DNA of 64,000 nt from Kitasatospora terrestris (GTDB taxonomy: Bacteria > Actinomycetota > Actinomycetes > Streptomycetales > Streptomycetaceae): the NCBI RefSeq assembly GCF_039542905.1, contig NZ_BAABIS010000001.1, forward strand, positions 6,324,001 through 6,388,000. Reading direction: 5' to 3'. A model generated the notes under the pieces. That model made no database searches. It was not told the DNA's origin and was given only the letters and a program-made list of their open reading frames with translations. Positions 25,457 to 33,971 of the stretch are shown here, one piece after another (positions within the stretch are counted from its first letter, which is position 1; the number at the start of each line of letters is the position of its first letter). Position numbers and translations under genes: made by a program.

Positions 25457-26320
25457 ATGAACAACAGGACCCCCGCCGGGATCGTCGCCGGCATCGACGG
25501 CTCGGCGCACGCCGAGGCCGCCGCCGAGTGGGCCGCCCGCGAGGCCGGCCGGCGCGACTGCGCCCTCCACCTGGTGCACGCCGTCAACACCGGCACGGTG
25601 ACCCTCTCCCCGCGCACCAGCGCCAAGGTCACCGACCTGATCCTGCTCGACGCCGAGGGCCTGCTCGACACGGCGCTCGGCAAGCTCCGCGCCGCCCACC
25701 CCGAACTCCGGGTGACCGGGGACGTCGTCCCGCGCGACGCCGCCGAAGCCGTCCTCACCGCCGCCGAACACGCCGAACTGGCCGTGGTCGGCACCCGCGG
25801 CCACGGCGGCTTCGCGTCCCTGCTGCTCGGCTCGGTCAGCCTGCGGGTGAGCGCCCACGCGCGCTGTCCCGTCGTCGTGGTGCGCGGCGTCACCGAGCCC
25901 GGCGGGCCGGTCCTGGTGGCGGTGCGCGACGAGCGCGACGAGGCCACCCTGCGGTTCGCCTGCGCGGCCGCCGCCCGGCGCGGGCTGCCCGTCGAGGCCC
26001 TGCACACCTGGTCACCGGCGGTCGCCGACGTCAGCCACATGGCCCCGATGATCGACGAGCTGGGGGAGGAGGCCCGGCTGCACGAGCAGCTGGTCCACCG
26101 GACGTGCGACCCGGTCCGCGAGGACTACCCGGAGGTCACGGTCGACGTCCGGCAGCTCACCGGATCCACCGCGGCCACGCTGGTGGAGGAGTCCAAGCAG
26201 GCCTCCCTGCTCGTCGTCTCCCGCCACCAGCCCGCCCCGCACTTCGGCCTGCGCCTGGGCACGGCCGTCCACGCCGTCCTCCACCACGCCCACTGCCCGG
26301 TCGCGGTCGTCCCGGTGTAG
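25457..26320 (+). CDS. Universal stress protein with two Usp domains
   Basis: 287 residues. Two tandem UspA domains: IVAGIDGSAHAEAA starts the first, and GTRGHGGFASLLLGSVS (near 113-129) is its ATP-binding G-2x-G-9x-G signature; the second starts VLVAVRDERDEATL and ends with a less complete nucleotide loop (SRHQPAPHFGLRLGTAV). Cytoplasmic. Such proteins are induced by hypoxia, dormancy or general stress in actinobacteria. The gene lies 48 bp after aspD with its own ribosome site and may share its transcript. Confidence 0.9.
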   Translation: MNNRTPAGIVAGIDGSAHAEAAAEWAAREAGRRDCALHLVHAVNTGTVTLSPRTSAKVTDLILLDAEGLLDTALGKLRAAHPELRVTGDVVPRDAAEAVLTAAEHAELAVVGTRGHGGFASLLLGSVSLRVSAHARCPVVVVRGVTEPGGPVLVAVRDERDEATLRFACAAAARRGLPVEALHTWSPAVADVSHMAPMIDELGEEARLHEQLVHRTCDPVREDYPEVTVDVRQLTGSTAATLVEESKQASLLVVSRHQPAPHFGLRLGTAVHAVLHHAHCPVAVVPV

Positions 26321-26348
26321 GCCGTCCCGGTCCAGCCCCGGATCCGGC

Positions 26349-27104
26349 CTACGCGGCCGGGACGGGCTCCGCCGCGGCCGCCGGCGCCGGGGCGAGCAGG
26401 CGCTCCGCGAGGTGGCCGAAGACCAGGCCGAACGCCGTCCACAGGGTCAGCTGCACGGCCAGCGCCGACAGCCGGAACCGGTACAGCAGCTCCGCCGAGA
26501 AGTGCTCCGGCACCTCGTCGAAGGACGGCAGCACCGCGAACGCCGCGGCCACCAGCGCCACGAACACGGCACCCGCCGCGACCGTCGCCCACCAGGTGCC
26601 CAGGCGCGGGACCAGCCGCCGCCCGACCACGGTCGCCGCCAGCGCGAGCAGCACGCTGAGCGCGATCATCAGGAAGTACGTGCCCGTGCGCTCGTCGATC
26701 GTCGCCGGGTCGGTCGCCGCCGGCGGGTTCGCCGGGTACTTCAGGAACGGCACCAGGTACACCGAGACGAACGCCGCCCCGGCCAGCACCGCCGCCGTCG
26801 CCCGCGGCGAGAAACGGCCGATCCGGCCGAGCATCACCGCGTACGCCAGCGCCGCGATGCCGCCCAGTGCCACCGCGTACACCAGCACGCCGGTGGCCAG
26901 GCCCGCAGTGGACTGCAGGGCGCGGCTCACCAGCTCCTCCTCGCCGCCGCCGTGGTCGTGGGCGTGCGACTCCTCGAAGGCGATCGCCGCGTCGATGTGG
27001 GGCTCGCCGAGCACGTACGCGACGGCGAGCGCGAGCAGGCCCGCCACCAGGCCCGCGAGCATGCCGCGGACCAGGAGCGAGCGCACCGAGATGGAATTGT
27101 TCAT
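26349..27104 (-). CDS. cbtA: Cobalt transporter subunit CbtA
   Basis: 251 residues from ATG 27104. About six hydrophobic helices are visible; between the first two lies a His-rich loop, ESHAHDHGGGEEE (His47, His49, His51), suited to metal binding. This matches CbtA, the membrane partner of CbtB in the predicted B12-regulated cobalt uptake system. It follows cbtB after 23 bp in one operon. Regulation by the cobalamin riboswitch at 27394-27503 is expected: abundant cobalamin shuts the operon down. Confidence 0.9.
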   Translation of the reverse strand: MNNSISVRSLLVRGMLAGLVAGLLALAVAYVLGEPHIDAAIAFEESHAHDHGGGEEELVSRALQSTAGLATGVLVYAVALGGIAALAYAVMLGRIGRFSPRATAAVLAGAAFVSVYLVPFLKYPANPPAATDPATIDERTGTYFLMIALSVLLALAATVVGRRLVPRLGTWWATVAAGAVFVALVAAAFAVLPSFDEVPEHFSAELLYRFRLSALAVQLTLWTAFGLVFGHLAERLLAPAPAAAAEPVPAA

Positions 27105-27127
27105 CGCTGCGGAACCCTCCCCGGCAC

Positions 27128-27346
27128 TCAGTGGCAGGGGAAGCCGAGCAGGTGCCGGCCGTCGTGCACCCACTCGTGCACCTGCTCGCCGGAGAGCAGC
27201 GCGGTCGCGCCCTGCTCGGCACCGACGAAGTACAGCAGGACCAGCATCAGCATGCCGACGAACAGCGCCCACGGGGCGACCGCCTTCAGCGAGATCGGGG
27301 CGATCGCCGGAACATCGGCGGCAGCGGGGGCGATGGACTGAGCCAT
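27128..27346 (-). CDS. cbtB: Cobalt transporter subunit CbtB
   Basis: 72 residues with one membrane helix (WALFVGMLMLVLLYFVGAEQ) and the C-terminal metal-site pattern HEWVHDGRHLLGFPCH characteristic of CbtB. It has a strong ribosome site (AGGAGGTCAGGTC). First gene of the cbtBA operon, directly behind the cobalamin riboswitch. CbtB is thought to capture Co(II) for the CbtA channel. Confidence 0.92.
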   Translation of the reverse strand: MAQSIAPAAADVPAIAPISLKAVAPWALFVGMLMLVLLYFVGAEQGATALLSGEQVHEWVHDGRHLLGFPCH

Positions 27347-27393
27347 GACCTGACCTCCTGGTGGGAACACGCGTCCCGTTCGATGGAGCACTG

Positions 27394-27503
27394 GACGACG
27401 GCGCCGGGTCTGACTCCCCGCCCCCCTGACGCGGTGTCAGGACGCGGTTTCACAGTGGCGCGACCGTGCCGGGTTCCCACCGGACTTCCGTCGCGCCGTC
27501 GTC
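27394..27503 (-). promoter_or_regulatory. Cobalamin riboswitch (compact) controlling cbtBA
   Basis: On the minus strand the conserved B12-box core is visible: GAAGTCCGGTGGGAACCCGG, then CGGTCGCGCCACTGTGA, and further on GTCAGACC. A 10-bp P1 helix closes the element (27494-27503 pairs with 27394-27403). At about 110 nt it is shorter than most cobalamin riboswitches, so peripheral arms are reduced. It lies 47 bp upstream of the cbtB start, consistent with translational or termination control. Confidence 0.88.
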
Positions 27504-27640
27504 ATTTGTCGTGGTGACGGTAGCGTGTCCGGACAGGTCGGCCAAGGGGTGCGGAGGGGCGCGCGGGAGCACGCGCGGCCGTCCGTGCACGGCCAGCACC
27601 GGCACGGCCGGGCCGGCGGGACGGGGACGGAGGACGGCGG

Positions 27641-28183
27641 ATGACGGCACGGGTGATGCTTCTCTCACCGCCGCTCGACGACGCGCGCGAACCGCGACTC
27701 GGCGCGGACGAACCCGTGACCGGTCCCGTGCACGCCGTCCTCCCCGGCGCCCGGCGGTACGCCACCGCCCCCTCCCGGCGGTGCCGCACCACCGCCGAGG
27801 CACTCGGCCTCGACGCCGCCCCCGCCCCCGAACTCGCCGACCTCGACCTCGGCGACTGGCGCGGCCGCACCCTCGACCGGCTCGCCGCCGACACCCCCGC
27901 CGGCCTCGCCGCCTGGCTCGCCGATCCCGACGCCGCCCCGCACGGCGGCGAGAGCGTCGCCGCCCTCTGCGAACGCGTCTCCCACTGGCTCGCCGGCCAG
28001 GCCGCCACCGGCGGCCGCGTCCTCGCCGTCGTCGACCCCGCCGTCGTCCGCGCCGCCACCGTCACCGCCCTCGGCCTCCCTCCCGCCACCTTCTGGCGCC
28101 TTGACGTCCGGCCCCTCACCCTCACCCACCTCACCCACCACAACCACCGCTGGAACCTCCTCCTCGGCACCCCCGCCACCTGA
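27641..28183 (+). CDS. Histidine-phosphatase-fold protein with degenerate active site
   Basis: 180 residues from ATG 27641, with GGAGGA upstream. The body aligns with the phosphoglycerate-mutase/CobC fold: APSRRCRTTAEALGL, LADLDLGDWRGRTLDRLAADTP and HGGESVAALCERVSHWL. The first catalytic motif (normally RHGE/T) reads LLSPPLDD, and the second histidine (SHGG) is replaced in VVDPAVVRAA. So both catalytic histidines appear absent. It is divergent from cbtBA across the riboswitch leader, which suggests a cobalamin-related, perhaps binding or regulatory, function instead of phosphatase activity. Confidence 0.75.
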   Translation: MTARVMLLSPPLDDAREPRLGADEPVTGPVHAVLPGARRYATAPSRRCRTTAEALGLDAAPAPELADLDLGDWRGRTLDRLAADTPAGLAAWLADPDAAPHGGESVAALCERVSHWLAGQAATGGRVLAVVDPAVVRAATVTALGLPPATFWRLDVRPLTLTHLTHHNHRWNLLLGTPAT

Positions 28184-28331
28184 CCGGTGGGACGCGCACC
28201 CGCCACCCCGCTCCGGGCCGGCAACCGGGCGGTCCGGCACGGGGGAACCCCTGCGGGCAGGCATACTTGACCGACCGGCGGGGCCGCAGCGGGGCGAGCC
28301 CGGGACGCCGGGTACGGGGAGTTCTGACGCC

Positions 28332-29516
28332 ATGGGGCTGACCAGCCGCACGCTGCTGGTGTTCGTGATCGAGGTCGCCGTCGCGGCGATGGCCGCCACC
28401 GTCTACTGGTGGCCCGCCCTGGCAGGGCGCCACTGGCGCAGCGTGCTCGGCCGGATCGGCGCCCTGCTCGGCACCCAGCTGACGGTGCTCGCGCTGATCG
28501 GGCTGCTCGCCAACACCTACTTCTCCTTCTACAGCAGTTGGGACGACCTGCTGGGCACCGCCGACGACGGCCCGGTCAGCGTCCGCGGCAAGGAGGCCGG
28601 GCCGGCTGCCGCGACCACCGCGGCCGCACCCGCCCCCTCCAGTGAGCCCGCCCACGTCCCGCCGCTTCCCGCCCGGGAGCTCGGCGGGAAGGAGCCGGTG
28701 GAGACCCCGGTCCGCGGCCGCGACCCGAAGGTGGTCGGCGAGATCCGCGCCGTCCGCCTGCCCGGCGCCCGTACCGGGCTGTCCACCGACGGCTACGTGT
28801 ACCTGCCGCCGCAGTACTTCCAGGCCGACCAGCAGGACCGGAAGTTCCCTGCGCTGATCGTGCTCACCGGCTTCCCCGGCGACGCCAAGAACCTGATCAC
28901 CCGGCTCAACTACCCGGGCGTCGCGCTCGACCTGATCCGCAGCGGCCGGATGCAGCCCACCGTCCTGGTGCTGATGCGGCCCTCGCCGGCGATGCCCGCC
29001 GACCCCGAGTGCGAGGACGTCCCGGACGGCCCGCAGGCCGACACCTACTTCACCCGCGACGTGCCCGCCGGCGTCGCCGCCACCTACCGGGTCTCCACCG
29101 GGCCGCGCGCCTGGGGCATGATCGGCAACTCCACCGGCGGCTACTGCGCCCTCAAGCTCGCCATGCGCCACCCCGACGTCTTCGGCACCGCCGCCTCGGT
29201 CTCCGGCTACCTGCGCGCCGCCGAGGACGTCACCACCGGCGACCTCTTCAAGGGCAGCGGGCAACGCCGCGACGAGGCCGACCTGATGTGGCGCCTCGGC
29301 AACCTCCCGCACCCCCCGGTCGCCGTGATGCTGGCCGGCGCCGAGAAGGGCGACGGCGACTTCCGCCGCGACACCGACGCCTTCACCGCCGCGGCCACGC
29401 CCCCGATGTCCACGGCCGTCGCCACCGTCCCCGAAGGAGGCCACAACTACATGACCTGGATCCGGCTGCTGCCGTCCGCCCTCGAGTACCTCTCCCAGCA
29501 CCTGGCCGCCTCGTGA
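28332..29516 (+). CDS. Membrane-anchored esterase-D-like alpha/beta hydrolase
   Basis: 394 residues from ATG 28332; the frame is open further upstream but the earlier part has no membrane-protein character. Two hydrophobic helices (about 5-30 and 45-68) precede an Ala/Pro linker and an extracytoplasmic esterase domain from about 130: ALIVLTGFPG, then GMIGNSTGGYCALKLA with the nucleophile in GNSTGG, VAVMLAGAEKGD and a terminal histidine in VPEGGHNYMTW. This layout matches the putative esterase (PF00756-type) family, including mycolyl-type esterases. The substrate is unknown. Its stop codon overlaps the next start as GTGA, implying coupling. Confidence 0.82.
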   Translation: MGLTSRTLLVFVIEVAVAAMAATVYWWPALAGRHWRSVLGRIGALLGTQLTVLALIGLLANTYFSFYSSWDDLLGTADDGPVSVRGKEAGPAAATTAAAPAPSSEPAHVPPLPARELGGKEPVETPVRGRDPKVVGEIRAVRLPGARTGLSTDGYVYLPPQYFQADQQDRKFPALIVLTGFPGDAKNLITRLNYPGVALDLIRSGRMQPTVLVLMRPSPAMPADPECEDVPDGPQADTYFTRDVPAGVAATYRVSTGPRAWGMIGNSTGGYCALKLAMRHPDVFGTAASVSGYLRAAEDVTTGDLFKGSGQRRDEADLMWRLGNLPHPPVAVMLAGAEKGDGDFRRDTDAFTAAATPPMSTAVATVPEGGHNYMTWIRLLPSALEYLSQHLAAS

Positions 29517-30079
29517 AGCCCGCCGACCGCGCCGCCTATTGGGAGAGCCTCCCCCTCGGCATCCGCGAGGAGATCGACGGCTACGTCCTGCAGGACGCGC
29601 TGCTGGGCGCGGTGGGCGTCGTCCTCGACGTCGGGTTCATGCTCCACGACATCGGTGTCGCTACCGCGCAGCAGATCGTCAGCGACCGCTACCAGCACTA
29701 CGGCGACCGGGTCGCCGCCCGCCCGCCCAGCCCGCTCGACCTGGACTCCCTGGCGCTCAAGGCCGCCGGCTTCGCCGAATCGATCGCCTACGTCGAGGCG
29801 GTCTGGGACGGTGACCCCACCGCCGGCTGGTACGTTCACCTGCTGGCCGTCGCCGAGAACCCTCGGTGCGAGAACGAGAAGCGGCTCGCCACCATCTACT
29901 GGCACACGGCGGAGAAGTACCTGGGCACCGCCGAGGCCGAGGCCCACCGCCTGCCGTACTCGGTGGCCGCGCAGCGGGCCGGCCGGGCGCTGGCCGAGCA
30001 CCTGGGCGTGCCGTTCCGGTTCACCAGCCCGGACGACCCGGACGACGAGGCGCCGCGGTGGGCGGCTACGCCGGGGTGA
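29513..30079 (+). CDS. Conserved hypothetical protein coupled to the esterase
   Basis: 188 residues beginning at a GTG (29513) that overlaps the esterase stop. No catalytic motif recognised. It is soluble and mostly helical, with segments YWESLPLGIREEIDGYVLQDALLGAV and IYWHTAEKYLGTAEAEAHRLPYS; the tail is acidic. The first 60 residues contain a hydrophobic run but no clear transmembrane segment. Coupling to the esterase suggests a shared process. Its 3' end overlaps the convergent MoaF-like gene by 14 bp. Confidence 0.65.
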   Translation: MKPADRAAYWESLPLGIREEIDGYVLQDALLGAVGVVLDVGFMLHDIGVATAQQIVSDRYQHYGDRVAARPPSPLDLDSLALKAAGFAESIAYVEAVWDGDPTAGWYVHLLAVAENPRCENEKRLATIYWHTAEKYLGTAEAEAHRLPYSVAAQRAGRALAEHLGVPFRFTSPDDPDDEAPRWAATPG

Positions 30080-30392
30080 GGGTCCCGGTGTGGAGCTCGC
30101 CGACCCGGCCGCCCTCGCCCTCCCAGGTCCAGAAGACCTTGACGGTGAGGGCGTTGAGGTCCATGACGTGGCTGACGGTGATGCCGCTCTTCTCGGTCCA
30201 GCTGACGAAGTAGACCAGCGGCGCGACCTCGGCGACATGGAGGCTGACGTCCTCCCACTGGCCGGCGGACTCGCCGAGGCCCTCCCAGCGCAGCCGCCGT
30301 CCGTCGGCGGAGTAGGCGTTGCGGAAGGCGGCGCCGTTGTCGACCTCGAAGAGGTAGGTGCGGCCGGCGAAGCCCGGCAGGGCGGCGGTCAT
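30066..30392 (-). CDS. MoaF-like/lipocalin-fold small protein
   Basis: 108 residues from ATG 30392. Pattern of alternating strands (GRTYLFEVDNGAAFRNAYS, VYFVSWTEKSGITVSHVMDL, VKVFWTWEG) matches the small MoaF-related/lipocalin-like beta-barrel proteins. The family probably binds small hydrophobic ligands; the biochemical role is not known. The gene converges on the hypothetical gene at 29513 and lies downstream of nothing on its own strand; a short promoter region separates it from the amylase stop. Confidence 0.6.
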   Translation of the reverse strand: MTAALPGFAGRTYLFEVDNGAAFRNAYSADGRRLRWEGLGESAGQWEDVSLHVAEVAPLVYFVSWTEKSGITVSHVMDLNALTVKVFWTWEGEGGRVGELHTGTLTPA

Positions 30393-30487
30393 GGTCTGGG
30401 CTCGTCCTCTGGAGAAAAGCGGTCGGTGGGTACGGCCGAGTCCCGGCCGCACCCACCAACCTAGCGGACTTCGGGTCCGCCATCCGG

Positions 30488-33400
30488 TTACTTCAGGTAC
30501 GGCCCGTCCGTGCCGATCTTGCCCGGGGCGGCGTTCTTCCCGCCCAGGTCGAGCACGTAGACCCGCAGGTTGCCCTTGCCGGAGGCGGCGACGGACAGGG
30601 TGCCGTTGGTGACGGTCCTCACGTCACCGGTGACGGCGTCCTTGTAGGTGCCGTTGGGGATGCCGGTGAAGGTGGCGCCGTTGGTGACGGCGACCAGCGC
30701 GAAGCTGTCGACGCCGCTCGCGGCGTCGGTGTACCGGCGCTTGAAGGACATGTCGCCGGTGACGCCCTCGGTGGAGTACTGGCCCATCTGCAGGGCGGGG
30801 ATCGCCCGGCGGATCTGGTTGAGCCGCTGCACCTGCTTGACCAGCGGCTTGGACAGGGTGTCGGCGACCGCCCCGGTGGCCGAGGAGACCACCGAGTAGT
30901 CGGAGGCCGTGACCGTGCCGGCGATCCTGTCGCCGTAGTAGGCGCGGCCGGTGGTGGCGAGCGGGCAGGTCGGGCCGCAGTCGATCTGCTTCCCGGCCTG
31001 GAACTCGATCTCCGAGCCGTAGTACAGGGTGGGGATGCCGCGGAAGGTCCACATCAGCGCCATGTTCTCGGCCCAGGCGTCGGTGCCGCCCGCGTAGCGG
31101 GTGCTGGACTTGTTGGGGCCGAAGTCGTGGCTGTCGACGTAGACGACGTTGTAGGTGGCGTCGTTGTAGCTGTCGTCGGAGTCCTTGCCGTTGTTGAAGG
31201 CGTTGGAGGCGTCACCGAAGTTCATGTGCATCCGCATGTCGATGACGTTCATGCCGCTGAACCGGCTGTGGTCCGGCGCGTGGTAGCTGTTGCCGCTGAG
31301 GAAGGCGTTGTTGCTGGTCGGCTGGGCGCCGGTGCCGAGCTGCTCCTCGTAGTCGTACTGGTCGAGGGCGGCCTGCACGTCGTCGGTGGTGTACTCCTTG
31401 CGCTCCTTCCAGGTGTAGAACTGCGCGGAGTGGTTGACCGAGCCGCGGTTCCACTTGTCGTTGACGAAGGCGCCGACCTCGCCGAAGACGTAGAAGCTGC
31501 CCGCCTTGTCGGCGCCGAACTTGCGGTTGACCTCGTCGTGGATGGCGGGCAGGAAGCGCCGGTTCCAGGTGACCCGGGGGATGTGCACGGCGGTGTCGAT
31601 CCGGAAGCCGTCGACGCCCATGTCGATGTACTTGTTGTAGGCGCCGATCAGGTACTGCTGGACGACGGCGTTCTCGGTGTTGAAGTCGGCCAGGTCCTCG
31701 TGGATCCAGCAGGAACGGGAGTCCTCGCCCTCCCAGTTGCCGATCCAGCACTGGTGGTAGAGGGCCTTCGGGAACATGCCGGAGGTGGGGTTGGGCCACT
31801 GGCAGTTGTAGATGGTGTAGCCCTCGGCGCTCTTGTACGCGGTGGCCTTGCCCCAGTTGACGCAGGTGTTGCCGGCCGGCTCGGCGGTCGACCACATGTC
31901 GCCGTTGTAGTACGACTTCCCGGAGACCGGGTCCACGGTCAGGCCGTCGTAGGTGAAGTTCGCGTTCGGCTGGTCGTAGTACCAGGACCACTGGCTGTCG
32001 CGCACGCCGTACACGGTCGGCGTGAACAGGCCCTTGGCACCCCAGCGGGAGCTGTGGTTGTAGACCACGTCCTGGTAGATCTTGATGCCCTTGGCGTGGG
32101 CGGCGTTGATCAGGTCCTGGTAGGAGGCGCCGGCCGACTCCAAGCGGGCGTCGACCTTGTAGAAGTCGTAGCCGTGGTAACCGTGGTAGTCGTAGTCGGA
32201 GCGGTTGAGCACCACCGGGGTGATCCAGATCGCGGAGAAGCCCAGGCCCTTGACGTAGTCGAGCTTGTCGACCAGGCCCTTGAAGTCGCCGCGGAACATC
32301 GGGTCGCCGCCCGCCGCGTTGCCGGACTTGACGTCCTGGCTGCCGCCGCGGTTGTTGGCGCTGTCGCCGTCGTTGAAGCGGGCGGTGAGGACGAAGTAGA
32401 TCGGGTTCTTGCGCGGGTCGCCGCCGAGCGGGGTGCCGCCCGCGGCGGGCGGGGGAGCGCTCCCGGTGGTGGCGCAGGACTGGGCCGAGGCGGCGGAGAG
32501 GTTGCCCGCGGCGTCCAGGGCCTTGACGGTCCAGCAGTACGCGGTGGCGGCCTCCAGGCCGGTCTCCGAGTAGACGGTGGAGGTGGTGTTGACCACCGAG
32601 GTGCCCTTGGTGCCGCCGGTGCGGGTGACCTGGTAGCCGGTGACGCCGGTGTTGTCGGTGGAGGCGGTCCAGGTGAGCACCACGGCGGTGGCGTTGGCGG
32701 TGGCGGTGACCCCGGTGGGCACGCTCGGCGCGGTGGTGTCGGGGACGACGGCGGCGCACGGGTCGGTCGCGGAGGCGGTCACCGTGCGGTCCTTGACGGT
32801 GGAGTTGCCCGCGCCGAGCTGGTAGTTGACGCCGTTGTTGTTGTCCCAGGTGCCGTTGCCGTTGTTGAAGGCGGCCTGCCAGGTGGTGGCGGTGCCGAGG
32901 TCGACGGTCTTCTTCACCCAGCCGGTGCAGGCGGCGTCCATGCCGATGCCGGGGGCGGTGGTCCAGGTGCCGCCGGTGGGCGCCCAGTGCAGGTTGACGG
33001 TGGACCAGCCGACGGTGGCGGTGGAGTACCAGACGGTCGCCGGGGTGCCGGTGGCCGGCGGCGGGGCGTCGGCGCAGGGGTCGGAGTGGGCGACCGCACC
33101 GTCCTTGACGGTGATCAGGCCGGTGCCGAGCTGGTAGTTGGTGCCGCCGTTGTTGTCCCAGGTGCCGGCGCCGTTGTTGAAGGTCGCCTGCCAGGTCGGG
33201 GAGGTCCCCAGGTCGACGGTGAGCTTGACCCAGTTGGTGCAGGCGGCCGCCATCCTCGTGCCGGGTGAGGTGGTCCAGGTGCCGCCGGTGGCCGCCCAGT
33301 GCAGGTAGTAGGCGGACCAGTTCTTGGTGGCCGTCCAGTAGTAGACGGTGGCGGAGGTGGGCGTGGCGGCGGCGCACGGGTCGGTGGTGGTGACGGTGCC

Positions 33401-33766
33401 GCCGGAGACGGCCGAGATGCCGCTGCCGAGCTGGTAGTTGGCGCCGCCGCGGTTGTCCCAGGTGCCGGAGCCGTTGTTGAAGGTGGCCTGCAGGCCGGTG
33501 GCGGTGCCGAGGTCGACGGTCCTGCTGTACCAGCCGGTGCAGGCGGGCGTCATGGCGACGCCGGGCGAGGTGGTCCAGGCGCCGCCGGTGGGGGCCCAGT
33601 GGAGGTTGACGGCGGTCCAGCCGGCGGCCGGCTTGTAGTAGACGGTGGCGGTGGTGGCGGCGTGCGCCGTGATGGCCGGCAGCAGCGCGGCGACCAGGCC
33701 GGCGATGACCGCGAGGACGGCCAGGATCGGATGGCGCCGCCGCACGCGGCGGGGTCGATGGTCCAC
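30488..33766 (-). CDS. Secreted multidomain alpha-amylase (three CBM25, FN3, GH13)
   Basis: 1092 residues from GTG 33766 (GAGGAG 6 nt upstream). Signal peptide about 1-36, ending AITAHA. Three starch-binding CBM25-type repeats follow (about 37-131, 138-229, 242-335), each with ATVYY or ATVWY, a tryptophan-rich LHWAxTGGxWTTxPG block and a FNNGxGTWDNxxGxNYQLG block. An FN3 domain spans 348-432. The GH13 catalytic domain runs from about 450: DVVYNHS (region I), DGFRIDTAVH (region II, nucleophile Asp), VFGEVGAF (region III, acid Glu) and VDSHDFGP (region IV). It would degrade starch or related alpha-glucans outside the cell. MalR-like repeats upstream imply maltose control. Confidence 0.93.
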   Translation of the reverse strand: MDHRPRRVRRRHPILAVLAVIAGLVAALLPAITAHAATTATVYYKPAAGWTAVNLHWAPTGGAWTTSPGVAMTPACTGWYSRTVDLGTATGLQATFNNGSGTWDNRGGANYQLGSGISAVSGGTVTTTDPCAAATPTSATVYYWTATKNWSAYYLHWAATGGTWTTSPGTRMAAACTNWVKLTVDLGTSPTWQATFNNGAGTWDNNGGTNYQLGTGLITVKDGAVAHSDPCADAPPPATGTPATVWYSTATVGWSTVNLHWAPTGGTWTTAPGIGMDAACTGWVKKTVDLGTATTWQAAFNNGNGTWDNNNGVNYQLGAGNSTVKDRTVTASATDPCAAVVPDTTAPSVPTGVTATANATAVVLTWTASTDNTGVTGYQVTRTGGTKGTSVVNTTSTVYSETGLEAATAYCWTVKALDAAGNLSAASAQSCATTGSAPPPAAGGTPLGGDPRKNPIYFVLTARFNDGDSANNRGGSQDVKSGNAAGGDPMFRGDFKGLVDKLDYVKGLGFSAIWITPVVLNRSDYDYHGYHGYDFYKVDARLESAGASYQDLINAAHAKGIKIYQDVVYNHSSRWGAKGLFTPTVYGVRDSQWSWYYDQPNANFTYDGLTVDPVSGKSYYNGDMWSTAEPAGNTCVNWGKATAYKSAEGYTIYNCQWPNPTSGMFPKALYHQCWIGNWEGEDSRSCWIHEDLADFNTENAVVQQYLIGAYNKYIDMGVDGFRIDTAVHIPRVTWNRRFLPAIHDEVNRKFGADKAGSFYVFGEVGAFVNDKWNRGSVNHSAQFYTWKERKEYTTDDVQAALDQYDYEEQLGTGAQPTSNNAFLSGNSYHAPDHSRFSGMNVIDMRMHMNFGDASNAFNNGKDSDDSYNDATYNVVYVDSHDFGPNKSSTRYAGGTDAWAENMALMWTFRGIPTLYYGSEIEFQAGKQIDCGPTCPLATTGRAYYGDRIAGTVTASDYSVVSSATGAVADTLSKPLVKQVQRLNQIRRAIPALQMGQYSTEGVTGDMSFKRRYTDAASGVDSFALVAVTNGATFTGIPNGTYKDAVTGDVRTVTNGTLSVAASGKGNLRVYVLDLGGKNAAPGKIGTDGPYLK

Positions 33767-33830
33767 AGGGGACTCCTCGTGGCGGGCCGCGATTGGGGGC
33801 GCGGCCTGTCGGGTGGGGGATGAGGGTCCT

Positions 33831-33859
33831 CTTGCGCAAGTTCCTGCAAGATGTTGCGG
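33831..33859 (-). promoter_or_regulatory. MalR/AmlR-like operator and promoter of the amylase
   Basis: The minus strand carries CTTGCAGGAACTTGCGCAAG (33831-33850), with the 10-bp palindrome CTTGCGCAAG at 33831-33840. CTTGCAG-type repeats are known MalR/AmlR/Reg1 targets in front of streptomycete amylase and chitinase genes. A -35-like TTGACG at 33874-33879 (minus strand) lies just upstream. Binding and regulator identity are inferred from the match. Confidence 0.6.
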
Positions 33860-33912
33860 GGAGCGTACCGAGCCGTCAACGCCACGTAAAGAGTCGCGGA
33901 CCGACCGCGACG

Positions 33913-33952
33913 AAAAGGGCCCGCCCGCCCCGGGGGAAGCGGGGCGGGCGGG
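33913..33952 (-). terminator. Rho-independent terminator of the RNase gene
   Basis: Perfect 12-bp GC stem (33920-33931 with 33941-33952, 9-nt loop), followed on the minus strand by a short CCTTTTCG run. It begins 19 bp beyond the RNase stop. It is one of the few T-run terminators in the window. Confidence 0.82.
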
Positions 33953-33971
33953 CGGGGGAGAAGCGCTCGGG

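Noticed and set aside
31127..33268. 713-codon plus-strand frame opposite the amylase
   Set aside because: Val/Gly/Asp-rich mirror of the amylase coding strand; no recognisable motif.
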